Below are positions 1 through 12,800 of a stretch of DNA of 64,000 bases, piece after piece; within the stretch, counting starts at the first letter, position 1, and every line of letters starts with the position of its first letter. Origin of the DNA: Sordariomycetes sp. S80-01Y. Lineage: Eukaryota > Ascomycota > Sordariomycetes. The DNA lies in assembly GCA_037042185.1 (NCBI GenBank), contig JAXQJY010000027.1, positions 2,728,001 through 2,792,000 on the forward strand, read 5' to 3'. The position numbers and the translations under genes were made by a program. Below the pieces are notes generated by a model, which ran no database searches, was not told where the DNA came from, and saw only the letters and a program-made list of their open reading frames with translations.

Positions 1-544
1 GGCTCTATCAGGTGGAAGGGAGATCTTCCGAGAACGCATGCGACCAGAGCGCCCCCGAGAGAGTCAATGCACGGAGTGTGGCTTGCAGTCCAGTGCTGGA
101 CCTTTCTATCTGTCTTCGCTGTGCTGACTAGCATGACGATTTGGCAGTCGGACTCTCGCCCCGGATTCTGTGTGTGGTAAGTCTTCCCCTTTCCGTAACG
201 TCCAAGCTGTTTCTAACAAATGAGCGTAAAGGATCTGGACGGTTCCTCAACCCATGTTTCTCGCCTTAGGCCTCAGCAGTTTCGCCATCGTCCTCATTCA
301 CGAAGTCTGCGGCTTGTCGACAATCGCCCTGCTCTACCTGCAGAGCGCAGTTGTTGCCGTCGTGTCCATCACTTGTCTTGTTCTCGCAGCGCGTGGTTTT
401 GAGCAGGACAATCTGTTGGTCAAGGGGGTAATTCTGGGGTGTACGATGGCCATCTGGGGCGGTAATCTCTTGGGGTTCGTGAGGGTTGTCGTTGTGTGGA
501 GGGTTGAGGGAAGGTCGACCCGAGTGCCAGAGCAGTTTGTGTAG
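1..544 (+). CDS. Small multi-spanning membrane protein (possibly 5'-partial)
   Basis: Two exons, 1-176 and 232-544, join across an intron with a GTAAGT donor and AAAG acceptor; the split codon becomes Trp. The frame is open to the left edge. An in-frame ATG at 67 could be the start, otherwise the gene begins outside the window. The product shows about four hydrophobic segments: WLAVQCWTFLSVFAVL, FLALGLSSFAIVLIH, ALLYLQSAVVAVVSI and VKGVILGCTMAIWGG. It looks like a small integral membrane protein; I do not recognise the family. The 3' end is uncertain because a possible GTGAGG donor at 480 could remove the last residues and switch frame. Function unknown. Confidence 0.5.
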
Positions 545-1189
545 AAAATCTTATCCTGTTTTCAAGACCCTGTATGAGGGCTCTCAGACGAGCACCTGGC
601 TTTCCAGGCTGATGTTGACAGCTTCATCCAACAGCACGGGGGGCCACGGCGTGACAACGTTGGCGAAACACGTGCGTCAGTAGGCAACTATTGGGACCCC
701 GTACGATCAGCATAAAAGTCAGACTTGTGCATTAAAATAACAACATATCTGCGGTTGTTGTTTCTGGGTAGCGCATGTCTCTGGCGACCCTCTAGCGTCT
801 GATATCTTACAGGACACGGGATCCAGAGAGTTCCTCGCAGTGGACCGGACCGGCAGACGGAAGCGGGCAGAGCCCACTGATTCGCCGTAGGTCATCTAGA
901 TCGGGACGCAGTTAGAAAAATACGGGGTTGCCGAATCCAGAAATCGCTGCATACGTCACCATTGCCAATAGCTTTTGGAGCTCTCTGCCCGGTCACTTGA
1001 GGTGTGTGTTCCAGGTTCCATTACCAGTGCGCACCCTTAGGCCGTCGACCGCGATCCAGCTGCTGTTTAAATACCATTCCTCTGCCCCCCAGCTCTGTGC
1101 CGCCTTCACATTCTCCCATCTCCAATTCCTCATCCCCCAGATACCAATCAATCGACACCCATCCTCCTCCCTCCCACAACCACTACAAG
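545..1189. other. Intergenic: 3' UTR and promoter of next gene
   Basis: No coding exon is convincing here. The right part looks like a promoter for the gene at 1190: a TTTAAATA box at 1066-1073, about 117 bp before the ATG, is followed by a C/T-rich leader typical of filamentous fungal core promoters. Confidence 0.5.
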
Positions 1190-1932
1190 ATGTCCAAGTC
1201 TAGAGTCCCTCTCGCCCTCGGCCTCGGTGCCGCCGGCGGTATTGGATACTACCTCTACGCCGCGGGCGGCAACGCAAAGGCTGCCGAGAACAAGTTCGAG
1301 AGTACGTCCCCCCCAGTTGCCACCCGCCGTCCTATCGTGCCTTGCTCTTCTCGTGCGAGCGCGCGCACCGCTCGGATTGAAGGCTAACCGGCAAACAGGT
1401 GACATGCACAAGGCTTCCGCCAACGTCAAGTCTCACATCCCCGGCAGGTCGCCCAACGCTGAGCGCGACGGCACCCACCTCGGCGCTCAAGCCGGCGCGA
1501 AGATTGACACTGCTGTACGTCCTTTCCCACCCTCACTTCTTCCCATCCAATTCCTGGCGGGGACCATGAAAAAAAAGAGAATCCCAGCAACCTGAGATCG
1601 AGGCATCGCGATGAGGCTGGGGACGGGACAAGGTCACGGTGGGGTCCCGTAGGAGCTGCACCTCCGGGATCCCGTTACGTCACTGCTCATCCCTGTCACG
1701 ACCTCAAAACCTCCGCAGGCTTTGGATGAGAGAGCATCGTCGAATTGGAACACGTGCTGACATGGCGACTGTACAGATCGCCGAGGCCGACAAGCAGGCT
1801 GGCCGCGCCAAGTCCAACGTCGAGTCCTACGCAAAGGACGCCAAAGCCGAGGCTCTCAAGGGCATCGACAAGTTCGACCAGAAGGTCGAGGAGGGCTCTG
1901 CCAAGGCCAAGGGCTGGTTTGGCGGAAAGTAA
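1190..1932 (+). CDS. Small Ala/Lys-rich helical protein with N-terminal hydrophobic segment
   Basis: Three exons (1190-1301, 1399-1514, 1777-1932) give 127 residues. Introns use GTACGT donors and CAG acceptors; the second is long (262 nt) for this genome, so an extra exon cannot be excluded. The N-terminus has a Gly-rich hydrophobic stretch (LALGLGAAGGIGYYLYAAG, residues 8-26), perhaps one membrane helix. The rest is charged and Ala/Lys-rich (AEADKQAGRAKSNVESYAKD), reminiscent of LEA or apolipoprotein-like amphipathic helices, and ends in GWFGGK. Similar small proteins in Sordariomycetes are often named 'calcofluor white hypersensitive protein'. That name is recalled, not tested here. The exact role is unknown; a stress or mitochondrial membrane association is a guess. 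Confidence 0.75.
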
Positions 1933-2186
1933 ACGCTTCTCCACGCAGACGAAGCTCTCCCGGGACGATACTTGCAGAAGCTGGAGTTTCAATGGGCCTC
2001 TCTTATTGTACACTACGGGCGATGAATGACGCGCTTCCATGATAATTAATTGCCATTCTGATCCCAGCCAGTTTGTATCAGGTTCTCTTTTGGTCCGTCC
2101 AAACGCCGCCGATGCTACCAGTGATATCTTTACCTTTACATACATAGAATTCGCAAACAAAGCCTCGCCAGCTCGCCCTTCAAGCT

Positions 2187-4985
2187 CTACTGCTCCAATT
2201 CCTCAGCCACAAGCTTCAATATCTCCTCCACGCCCTTCCTTGCGTTGGCCGGCCTCTTCGCGACCCCCTGCCACACCTCACCGTGCCGCGGCTCGTTGAG
2301 GACGCACTTGGTGACCACATCCCCAATCTTCTCCTTGGTGCCGTGCTGCAGGAGGAACTTGTAGTACCAGGCCCAGCTGTCGCCCACGTCCGAGTCCAGC
2401 ACCAGGGCGCGCTCGAACCACTTCTGCGCCTTCTCGAGCTGCCGCGAGGCCCAGAAGTTGCGCGCCGCCGCCACGATGAGGACCGGATCGTTGTCGACCT
2501 TCTGGATAGCCTTGAGGATGAGCGGCTTGCGCTGCGTGCGCGGCTCCAGGTGGAAGATATTCTCCGTGAGCAGCAGACCCGACTTGGGCAGCTCTTGGAG
2601 GGCCTTGGCCATTGTCGTCTTGGCCTGGGCTGTGTTGCCCGCGCGACGCTCCAGGCGGACTGACTCGCACCAGAGCTCTGCGTTCTTTGGCACCGCCAGG
2701 CGCGCGCGGTCGAGCACGGAGCGCGCCTTGACCGTGAGGCCGGCGTTCTCTTCCAGGCGCGAGTACAAAAGCCACAGGGGAACCGATTTTGGCACGGCCT
2801 TAACGCCGGTGCCGTAGGCTTCCCTGGCTTGGCTCGTTTTGCCGAGATCTTCGTATATCTGACCCTTAAGCATCCAGAGCTTCGCTGCCGCGGGGAACAG
2901 CTGCAGGGCCTGAAGGACCAGGTCGAGGGCTGTCTCGGTGTTGCCAAGGACGCGCTCAAAGACGACCGACTTCATCCAGACGCGGTCTGTGGGTGCTTGG
3001 TCGCGCGCAATGCTGAGGAGCTTGCGAGCTTGCTCTTCGTTGTCGGTCTCCGACTCGAGCTTGACGGCTGCCAGCCAGATGTCCTCGTTATTCGGGTTCT
3101 GGTTGAAGGCGCGCTTGAGGACAAGTCGTGCGCCGTCAACTTCGCCAGCCTGCCATTTCTCCTTGGCCAGCATCATCCACAGATCCTCACTCTTCGGGCA
3201 AGCCTCGACGGCCTTTTCAAGAACCTGCCACAGCGTCTCTTTCGTTCCGTGGTTCCGTTCCAGATCGGCCGCTGCGGTCCACAGAGTCTTGCTGTTGACG
3301 AATACCCGCAGTGCGTATGCGTAGATGGCGCGAGCAGTCTCATACCTGCCCCGGTTCACGCTCGCTCTCGCGTCGTCCATCCAGGTATCTTTTCTGTCGT
3401 CGTCCTCGTCGAGGCCGTAGCCTAGCGTTTCGCGGATGATGTTCTCGCAGGTCACTATTGCGCCCTCTTCTTCACACTTCTCCGCCTCGGCGATCCATTC
3501 TTCGCGCTTGGGCATGGCACCTTCTTTGACGAGAACCTGGACGGCGCGCTTCATGACGTTAACCTTGTTGCCTTGGCCGAGCTGCTCTTGCAGACGAGCG
3601 GCTGCAATCCAGATTTCGTAGGACGTCGGCACAGCTTTCCGGGCCCTGTTGAGAACCTTTTGCGCGTTCTCGGGTGTTTCTAAGCGCGCCAACGCCAGCC
3701 ACAGGTCAACACTCAGAGGGATGAGTTCTGTGGCTTTCGCAAGCATCAACTTCGCATCATCGGGGTCGTCCTCCAGATTGACGGCCTCCTTCCACAACGC
3801 CTCCGAGTCTGGCAGATGATCCAATGCCTGCCGAATGACCCTCTTTTTGTTGGCCGGTAGGTGCTCCAGCCTCATCGCCTCCACCCATAACCTGACAGAC
3901 CGGTTGTTTGCCTCGATAGCTTTCTTCGCAATGATCTTTGCGTTGTGTGAGTCGTGGTTCAGCCTGATGTTCTCTAGCCAGGCATCCTCGCTCCTGGGGC
4001 ATCGTTGACAGCCCTGGTCGATGGTCTTTCGTGCTGAGACGATCTTGCCGGCAAGTTCTTCGAGACGCGCCGCCGCGATCCAGCCCAGGGCGTTGTTAGG
4101 GTTTGTCTTGACGACGGAGTTGAGCAGTTCACGGACGCGGTTGATGTCGCCCACCTGGGCCTGAGACTCGGCCATTTGCATCTTGTTCAGGTTGGTGATG
4201 TAGCCCTGGGGATCGATCGAGGTGGAACTACCAGAGGCGGCGTCGCCAGATGTGCTCTGTGAGGCGGCTTCTAGTCGCGATTTGAGGACCTTGTCTCGCG
4301 CAGCACCGATTTGCGCAAAGTTTGTCATCGTTCCATCTGCTCGATCGCCGTTTGTCGAGGAGGACGCGCCATCGTCCGAGACCGTCGTTCCCAGCTCGCC
4401 CGAAGCCCCTGCTGCCGCAATAACACTGTCCGGGACGGCATAGAACCGCTGGCGCAGCGCCTGTTTACTCCTCCTGTTCTTGCCCGTCAGATCACCAACT
4501 TCCGGGAGGTTCGCCCACTCGTCGTCCGAAACCGTGCTCAGCGCCCGCTTCAGATCGGTAAACTGCTGTCCGATCTTGGGGTTGTTCCTCTCGTACTCCT
4601 CGCGTTCGGCCTGCTCCCTCTCCTCCCTCTGGCGTTTCCGCCTGTCCATCCTCTCATCAACCCAGTCCCAGATCTTGTCCGCCTCTTCGTCATCTTTGTC
4701 ATACACGCCCCCAGCGAACAAGCCAACTTCGTTGTCGGGATCCTGGTACCGTTCCTCGTCGCCGGTCTCTTCCTCCTCCTTGTCTTTACCCTTCTTTCCG
4801 TCGGCACCGTCTAAGCCCAGCTGGGCAGCGCGCTTCGCGAGCGCTTCTTTAATCTGGTCCTCTGATGGGCCATCTCGCGCGGGTCCAAGGTCGGAGCGTG
4901 TGGTGAAGCCTGTGGCACCGCGACCTAGGCCAGCGACGTAATTTTCGGGGGCTGGCTGGGAGAGGAAGTCGCGACGGCCGGACAT
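2187..4985 (-). CDS. prp1: Pre-mRNA splicing factor Prp1/Prp6 (U4/U6.U5 tri-snRNP, HAT repeats)
   Basis: A single exon encodes 932 residues, close to human PRPF6 (941). Start chosen at MSGRRDFLSQPAPENYVAGL because this is the conserved PRP1 N-terminus; an open frame continues 44 codons upstream but looks like leader. Residues about 10-165 form the PRP1 N-terminal domain with GRGATGFTTRSDLGPAR and the conserved DPDNEVGLFAG element. From about residue 265 to the end runs an array of HAT/TPR repeats (for example W-x-x-AARLEE, LW-x-E-x-x-RLE). In known homologues this scaffold bridges U5 and U4/U6 snRNPs in the nucleus. The gene is divergent from dim1 and convergent with the small gene to its left. 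Identification is secure. Confidence 0.96.
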   Translation of the reverse strand: MSGRRDFLSQPAPENYVAGLGRGATGFTTRSDLGPARDGPSEDQIKEALAKRAAQLGLDGADGKKGKDKEEEETGDEERYQDPDNEVGLFAGGVYDKDDEEADKIWDWVDERMDRRKRQREEREQAEREEYERNNPKIGQQFTDLKRALSTVSDDEWANLPEVGDLTGKNRRSKQALRQRFYAVPDSVIAAAGASGELGTTVSDDGASSSTNGDRADGTMTNFAQIGAARDKVLKSRLEAASQSTSGDAASGSSTSIDPQGYITNLNKMQMAESQAQVGDINRVRELLNSVVKTNPNNALGWIAAARLEELAGKIVSARKTIDQGCQRCPRSEDAWLENIRLNHDSHNAKIIAKKAIEANNRSVRLWVEAMRLEHLPANKKRVIRQALDHLPDSEALWKEAVNLEDDPDDAKLMLAKATELIPLSVDLWLALARLETPENAQKVLNRARKAVPTSYEIWIAAARLQEQLGQGNKVNVMKRAVQVLVKEGAMPKREEWIAEAEKCEEEGAIVTCENIIRETLGYGLDEDDDRKDTWMDDARASVNRGRYETARAIYAYALRVFVNSKTLWTAAADLERNHGTKETLWQVLEKAVEACPKSEDLWMMLAKEKWQAGEVDGARLVLKRAFNQNPNNEDIWLAAVKLESETDNEEQARKLLSIARDQAPTDRVWMKSVVFERVLGNTETALDLVLQALQLFPAAAKLWMLKGQIYEDLGKTSQAREAYGTGVKAVPKSVPLWLLYSRLEENAGLTVKARSVLDRARLAVPKNAELWCESVRLERRAGNTAQAKTTMAKALQELPKSGLLLTENIFHLEPRTQRKPLILKAIQKVDNDPVLIVAAARNFWASRQLEKAQKWFERALVLDSDVGDSWAWYYKFLLQHGTKEKIGDVVTKCVLNEPRHGEVWQGVAKRPANARKGVEEILKLVAEELEQ

Positions 4986-6461
<1,476 letters not shown>

Positions 6462-7108
6462 CGATATACCAGGAACTGGGTAGGCGTTCGGTTTTCCAAA
6501 ATAGGGGCGTACGGGATAATTAGCACCTTGATTCAAGCATGAACACCAACGACAAGACAGGAGAATATATGCGGATCATGATATATCATTGTGTAATTGT
6601 GATATCTGTAGTAGCAATTTTGCGGTATGGTATCATTTGATCGCCCCGTCCCTCTTTCGCATGTCTGGTTCTGAAGCCTTCCAAGTCCCCCTACTTTCAA
6701 GATGTCGTGTCATAAGGGGCGTTACAAATACAAAAGGCTGTCGCCACAACTCCATCTATCGCTTGTTAGAATCGCAAAAGAAGAATGGAAAAAAGCAAAA
6801 GTCCCAAATCATCATTTTTCTTTTCCCTCGCTTTTTCTCTCGAGTCGTAAAGCCGCTGTCGGTGGGGTTTTCCACGGTAACCTGTACCGAGGAGGGATAC
6901 TACTAAGTAGTAGCGTAGTGAAGTGAATAAATCAAAACACCTGACGCAGCTTGAGAAGCTTGTCTATGACCATGGTGGAATTCATACATCCCCTGTACAT
7001 TCCCGGGTTTGAATGTAATGAGGCGGTTTTGAGCATCCAACGCCGTTGCTCGATGAAACAACATGAAGATACAAGGGCTGGGTGCTAGGACAAATGAAAT
7101 AATCTGCT
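6462..7108. other. Intergenic: facing 3' UTRs of dim1 and VAC7
   Basis: dim1 and VAC7 converge here. The sequence is relatively A/T-rich, with several TATAT and AATAAA-like stretches (for example GAATAAAT near 6924) consistent with 3' ends. No coding signal seen. Confidence 0.4.
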
Positions 7109-9811
7109 CTAATCGAAGTCAGATCCGAGGGTTGTGTTCGGCTTCAAGGACGGATCGTTGGCAGAGTTAGGCTTGACCTGTGTGCGGCCGGCGACGGTGG
7201 CACTGCGGACTCGAGCGCTCAGGGGCAGGCTGTATTTGACGACGCCCTTCACGATGAGGTCAAACTCATCTTGGTAGATGCGTTCCCATCGTTCAGAACC
7301 ACCAGAGGTCCCATTACCGGGATACCCGAGCTGCATCTCACCCGTCGACGACGAAGTACCCTTATGGAAGAGAGATCCCTCGAATGTTAGGGGGCTGTCA
7401 AACGCTGTGATACGCCCAAGCAGCACGTTCGGTTTGGAATCGTCGTCTCCGGGCATGGGGTCATTGATCGGGTCGTCGTCGATGTGGACACCATCTGGTC
7501 CATCTGGCATTTTCCACCAGTCTGAATCCTGTCCAGCGTGTTCGGATTTGGCGAAAATCTCAAGGTTCGCTTCGTCCACTGTGACCACCACAATGTTCGG
7601 ATTGTGTGCTTTGACCGTGAGGTCAAACATGAGAACTTGCTCACTGGTTACGACATTCTTGATGGAGAGGATCTCGATATCGCTCATCGGTTGAGAAGTA
7701 GCGAACATGAAGCCGATGGCGCCGGTGACAACAAGTAGTAGCATCATGGTCAGAACAAGACACGCCGCGAAACGATTCAAGTACGATGGCCGCCGGTCGA
7801 AAGTCTGTGACTCGGCCTGTCGTAAACTGTGGGGACCACGCCTGCTTCGGTTGTTTCTGCGTGTAGTGCCGATGAGCGGCGTGCGCTCGTCGTCAGCTCC
7901 TGTTGTGTCGTCCACGTCGTAGCTGGACATCTGATAGTTCGAAGTCTTGTGCCTGAGCCCATTCGCTTGGCTGTTTCGGGGACTTGGCGGACCGGACGAG
8001 TTTCGTGACTGTTGTCCGCCTAATTTTGACTTGGCGACATTGGGAAAAGGTGATTCATTGTCGAAGATAGACGCATGGCTGCTGCCAACTTGTCGACCCC
8101 ATTTACCTATATGGTGATGGTGGCGCGCTGTGCCTCTAGCAGAGCCGCCGTTGCTCCGGCCGGTCCCCTTTCCATCATCTTCAGGGTTCAAGTTGTCGCC
8201 GTTGTTGCTATTTGACGTGCTGACGAACTTCATCCCTTTTCTGGGTCCATGACTGGGTCGCTCGCTTCCCTCCATCACACCATAAATTGAGCGGAGGTTC
8301 TGGCGGTCGGCTTGGCTGGCCATTGACGTCGCGCTAGGTGTGCGCGAATGGAAACGCCTTGTATGGCGGTCTCCGTTATCTGGAGGATTTGAGTCGTACA
8401 CAAAGGTCTCTTCGGAATCTGAGGTATTAGCTTCGTCGACGGCACTGGCGATCTTGGCCTCGAAAACGTCGGCCTTGGAGGATGCTGGACGGTGTCTAGT
8501 TAGCAGGTTGCTCATGGGTTGGAGGCCAAGTGACTGTATTCGTGAACCGTGTGGACTGTAGCAATCATCTGACTGCCGTCGGGCATGTCTCGTCGGCGAG
8601 TGAACACTATCAGACGTGCCTGATATTGAACGCGCCGACTGATGATGACGCAGTCTTGGTTGTCTGAATCCAGTCCCATGGTATGGAATCTCACCATTTC
8701 CGGAGCTGACCGTGGGCTGCTTCCGAGATGTCTTCTTCTTTTCCTTCTTAGGCTTGATAGTTTCGGTGCTCGGTTTCGGCTTGAGAGTGTTGCTCGCGCT
8801 GTCCGATTTTGCGCCAGTCGCTAGCACGACTGAGGGGATGCTGGCGACGGTCTCGGTTTCGACCGTCATATTTTGCGATGCGTTGTCGGGCTTAGCCTTA
8901 ACCTGTTTCGAGGACAGGGCGCTAGACTGTCTCTGCACCATAGGCGGAGGCACAGACGTTGTTCTGCGCTCGGGTCTTCCTGTGCCTGCTTCGCTTCCAC
9001 TATCCTTCTCCGCCGCTGGCAAGGTAGGTCTTGCCTTCAAAGTCTGGTTCTCTTGTATAGCGCTGTCCGATTTATTGTTGTTCCCCAATTTCTCGTCCAC
9101 ACGTTGCATCAACGCTGCGTCGGTTGAAGGGCTCGGTGAATTTGGCAGGCTGACTTCTTGGACGGTTTCCAAAGCTCCTCGAGCAGGGGTTCGCAGGCCT
9201 GACTGCAGCTGCGAGTCTTCCGTGTCGCTGCCGGATGTTGTTTGTTGCGAGTCAGATGCAGGGTGTGGTGAAGGCACAGGCCGTGGAACACTAATCGACG
9301 GGACTTCTTGCTCATTACGACGAGCCGCTGGAGCCGTCGGTTTATTAAGCGGTGGCGGAGACTTCAGCCGAGGCGAGACGGGCCATCGCGGGCTCTCCCT
9401 CGTTTCAGCAGCCATGGGCTTCTGAGGTGTCGGGGCATGAATCTGCGGCTCATGGTTCGGTGGCAGAATTGGAGTGGCCGTCGACGACAAGCTTCGTGAT
9501 GATGCAGTCCGGGGGGTCGCACTGGAGTGCATCTGGCGAGTTGGGCTCAGGTCTTGCTCGCTGTTCTTGCGCGACCGCGAGCCACTAAGACGGGTAGACG
9601 ATGCGGTTCGACGAGGGTTGCGAGTAGGTGATGAGTCGCGGGATGTTATGGGTGAGTGGGTGACAGATGTGTTTGCGGAGGACTGCTGGGACGTCTTGTG
9701 AGTGCCGACTGGCACACCGGCAGAAGGGTCAGACGAGCCGGGTTGGCTGCTCGTCATCTTGTTGGACCCTCTGGCGGAGACGCCATCAGGGACTGCTGAT
9801 GACTTGTCCAT
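7109..9811 (-). CDS. VAC7: Vacuole segregation protein Vac7 (Fab1 PI3P 5-kinase activator)
   Basis: An uninterrupted frame of 900 residues starts at MDKSSAVPDG. Residues 1-680 are Ser/Thr/Pro-rich and low in predicted structure, as in other Vac7 proteins. One transmembrane segment lies at about 681-703 (FAACLVLTMMLLLVVTGAIG), followed by a lumenal domain of about 195 residues containing VTSEQVLMFDLTVKAHNPN and EFDLIVKGVVKYSLPLSAR. This C-terminal part is the conserved Vac7/LEA2-like domain. In yeast, Vac7 sits in the vacuole membrane and stimulates Fab1 to make PI(3,5)P2, controlling vacuole size and inheritance under osmotic stress. The divergent N-terminus is normal for the family. Convergent with dim1. 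Confidence 0.9.
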   Translation of the reverse strand: MDKSSAVPDGVSARGSNKMTSSQPGSSDPSAGVPVGTHKTSQQSSANTSVTHSPITSRDSSPTRNPRRTASSTRLSGSRSRKNSEQDLSPTRQMHSSATPRTASSRSLSSTATPILPPNHEPQIHAPTPQKPMAAETRESPRWPVSPRLKSPPPLNKPTAPAARRNEQEVPSISVPRPVPSPHPASDSQQTTSGSDTEDSQLQSGLRTPARGALETVQEVSLPNSPSPSTDAALMQRVDEKLGNNNKSDSAIQENQTLKARPTLPAAEKDSGSEAGTGRPERRTTSVPPPMVQRQSSALSSKQVKAKPDNASQNMTVETETVASIPSVVLATGAKSDSASNTLKPKPSTETIKPKKEKKKTSRKQPTVSSGNGEIPYHGTGFRQPRLRHHQSARSISGTSDSVHSPTRHARRQSDDCYSPHGSRIQSLGLQPMSNLLTRHRPASSKADVFEAKIASAVDEANTSDSEETFVYDSNPPDNGDRHTRRFHSRTPSATSMASQADRQNLRSIYGVMEGSERPSHGPRKGMKFVSTSNSNNGDNLNPEDDGKGTGRSNGGSARGTARHHHHIGKWGRQVGSSHASIFDNESPFPNVAKSKLGGQQSRNSSGPPSPRNSQANGLRHKTSNYQMSSYDVDDTTGADDERTPLIGTTRRNNRSRRGPHSLRQAESQTFDRRPSYLNRFAACLVLTMMLLLVVTGAIGFMFATSQPMSDIEILSIKNVVTSEQVLMFDLTVKAHNPNIVVVTVDEANLEIFAKSEHAGQDSDWWKMPDGPDGVHIDDDPINDPMPGDDDSKPNVLLGRITAFDSPLTFEGSLFHKGTSSSTGEMQLGYPGNGTSGGSERWERIYQDEFDLIVKGVVKYSLPLSARVRSATVAGRTQVKPNSANDPSLKPNTTLGSDFD

Positions 9812-12800
9812 GAGGGCGGTGTTGAGGTTGGGGGTCCGTGGGGCGACTGGCGACTATGCATGCCAACGAGGCGTGGGTTAACTGCAGAGTCGATCTAAGT
9901 TGAAGGCAGCGTGGGACTGGATCATCGTGGCTCTGTAGCCATATGTTCGCGGGATGCTCAGTTCGACTGCGGAAGTGCCCAACTGTCAGGCGCTCGACGA
10001 ATGGTTGCCAAGGTTGCCGTTGCTGTCGGGCCTGGAAAGGTGCCTTGGGACGTCCGTCCTGCAGGTAGCGCCCGTGTGGCTCGCTCGGTGTCGCGTGGTC
10101 GTTTGGTTGGTGAAGGCTCACAAAAGACACAGCAGGGCTGACGTAGATGAGCGGCCGTGAATGTGTGCGTCGAAAATTGATGAAGCGATGCGCTACGCTG
10201 AACGAGAAGGAGATATTGAAGGACGAGAGGGGAATGACGAACGAAGAAGACACTCGCGATGTTCTGAGCAGGGAAACAGGGCAGACTTGTTGGACAGACA
10301 ATCGGCTCGATGGGGAGGTAAGCGTTGGGATGGGGATCGGATACGCCAGGGCCGCCAGTGGCAGGCCGTGGTAGGTGGGAAACACAGCAGCGGGTATTTC
10401 GTACCTACCTTTAGCGTGTCAGCATGACACAATGCAACGACCAGTGGGACTAAATCCGGCTACCAGAGCATAAGCAGCCGGAATGTGGTGTGAACTTGGT
10501 GCCTGCTACGTCAATATTGCATGGGTTGATGATGTCGATGTCACTTCATGGTGCCAATTTGCCACGTCGAAATTTTGAGTCAGTGTCAAAGTCGCCTGGT
10601 GTACGCGTCAGCTGCGCACCAGAGCCCCCCGATGCGAAGTACCCGGTGCGGTTCCTAAATTTTAAGCTTCTGCCCATGATGTCCCTGTGGGCATTTTGCT
10701 GGTGCTTCGAGGCCTCGGTCACCTCCGATCGTCACCATCACCATTACGAATCTATTGAGTGTACCAAGTATATTCCCCGGTGTACTGGTCGTATCGAGAG
10801 AGAAAGCCCATGTGTGGGAGAACTGTAGCCTGGTCGGTCCTTGCTCTGGCGGAGCCCAGTGAAGCAAACGTTGGTGAAGTGAGGCGGGCCGAAACTGGCA
10901 CCGGGGGTGAGCCAAGTCACCATTCGTAGGCCCTGGCATTCATGATGGTCTGCTGTGTCTGGGGCTCTTCAGTCAGACGCCGCAACACGTTGAAGGGTCG
11001 GGCCTGGAAAGGGATACCAAGGGCCACTTTCAGGGCCTGTGCGCACATTGAGTCGTCGCGACAGGGCGCAAACAAAGGGAAGGCCGGCCCTGCGTCAGAC
11101 ATATTATGAGAATATCCCGGTACTTCCGACACAGCTTTTGCTCCTCGCTATGGCCTGACTTGCAGGCTTACAGATGGAATCGTTGTCTATGCCGAGTGTC
11201 TGATTTATTTCGACCACTGCGTCCCGGCTTTACGATGCCAATTTCAAACCCCGACAAAGAATCAAGAAGAGCAGCCGACCGCCTTTTCATAAATCGTCAA
11301 AATCCGCGTGCCCTGAGCCAGTCCCACCCGCCAGGGCGCAGTGATGAACTGGCACCACTGAAGGCTCATGTTGACGCCGACTCGCGCCCCAAAAGACCAC
11401 GCTCCGGGGAAGAAACCCTGCGATCCCGCCGTTGCGGTCCGCGGGTTTTACCCCCGCTCAACCACCAAGTCGTCTTGTTGGGAACTTGGATTTGGGCGCA
11501 GTCGCTGTGTTTAGCGGCAGACTATGACTGCACCAGCCCGGACAGGAGCGTCAGCCAGCTACAGGACCTATCAGCCACATTCGATTTTCGAGGAAGCAGC
11601 GTCAGATGACTACTTCGTACCGGGACGACCTGATCCTGGCTTCGTTCCTGCTGCTCAACGCTTGTACCCCGCAATCAAGTCTTCCGTCTGTCTCGCAGCG
11701 TTTGCTCCGGAATCCCACCACTGTGGGCAGGATCGAGGAGGCAGAGGGATTCGCGAGGATCAGGATCGGGATCAGTGATTTCAAATGCGCGAGCCAAGAA
11801 TGTGTGCATGTCCAGTTCTTCGTTTACAGTGGCCTGTCTCCGCCAGCGTGTTTCTATGCTTCTCTAGGCCCCGCCTTGGACGTGTCTATGCTCCAGTTAT
11901 CCGCTTCTGTTCGTCTGTGCCTTGGAAGAGAGCCCAGATGACTTCAGGTGGTCCCCTCAGCCAACACATACTGCGTCAGAATATCTGCTACCTCGGATCA
12001 CCGTGCAAAGACGCGCACGTGCGGTCGTCTCTCGCAACCCTGCCGCTCCGAATTTCCTTGCAATCACGTCGAGCAGTTCCAGGATGATGCCCGCGCATGA
12101 AATTTGCTAAACTGGCGACTGATTAGAGCAATGTTAGGCAGACGATGGCTTCTCTTCGCTCTGGTCCCCGTCCTTGTCACTAACACCGTTTCAGCTGCGC
12201 AGCACTTGCGGAAGGCTTTTGTCACTGTTACAAAACCACGGATCCCCTGTTAGCAAATCGTCTCATGAAACTCCGGAGACCTCGGCAACTGTCGCATGCG
12301 CCTCTGTACCTGTCAGCAGCAGCAAAACAGCGCAGGCGGCCAACGCCCGGCTATGTTACCACAGGTATACGCCCAGCTTGACAAAATCCATCACCCGAGG
12401 GAAGCTCCCACGCTGCAACGAAGGATTCCCACGCACCGTCCCGTCTGTGCAGCCGAAAGCGCGTGGGCAGCAGACTGGGTCGCACCCACCGCTTCCCGCT
12501 GCTGGTTCCTGGACGGCCACGTCGACGATCGTTGTTAGCGTCGGGCATCAGCACATCCCCTAATATTGCTTTCTATATTCGTGCTAAAAGTCGAGGGCGC
12601 TCCATTCAGATGGCCTCCCGCAATTTCCAAATAGAGAAGTAGGGTAGAAGTACTAACTGTGACAGTAATTGTGTAACCTGCCTGAAAGAACGCCCGATGT
12701 GATGTATGCGAGGCTTTTCAGCCTGTCAGCTAATGACACGACATCCTTTGCAGCCGAGCTTACTTCACGCTCGAACTATACAAGCTCTAGAAGGCACAGC

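Noticed and set aside
9786-10385. 199-codon reverse-strand frame upstream of VAC7
   Set aside because: Low-complexity Ser/Pro/Arg translation overlapping the VAC7 start; more likely leader or promoter.
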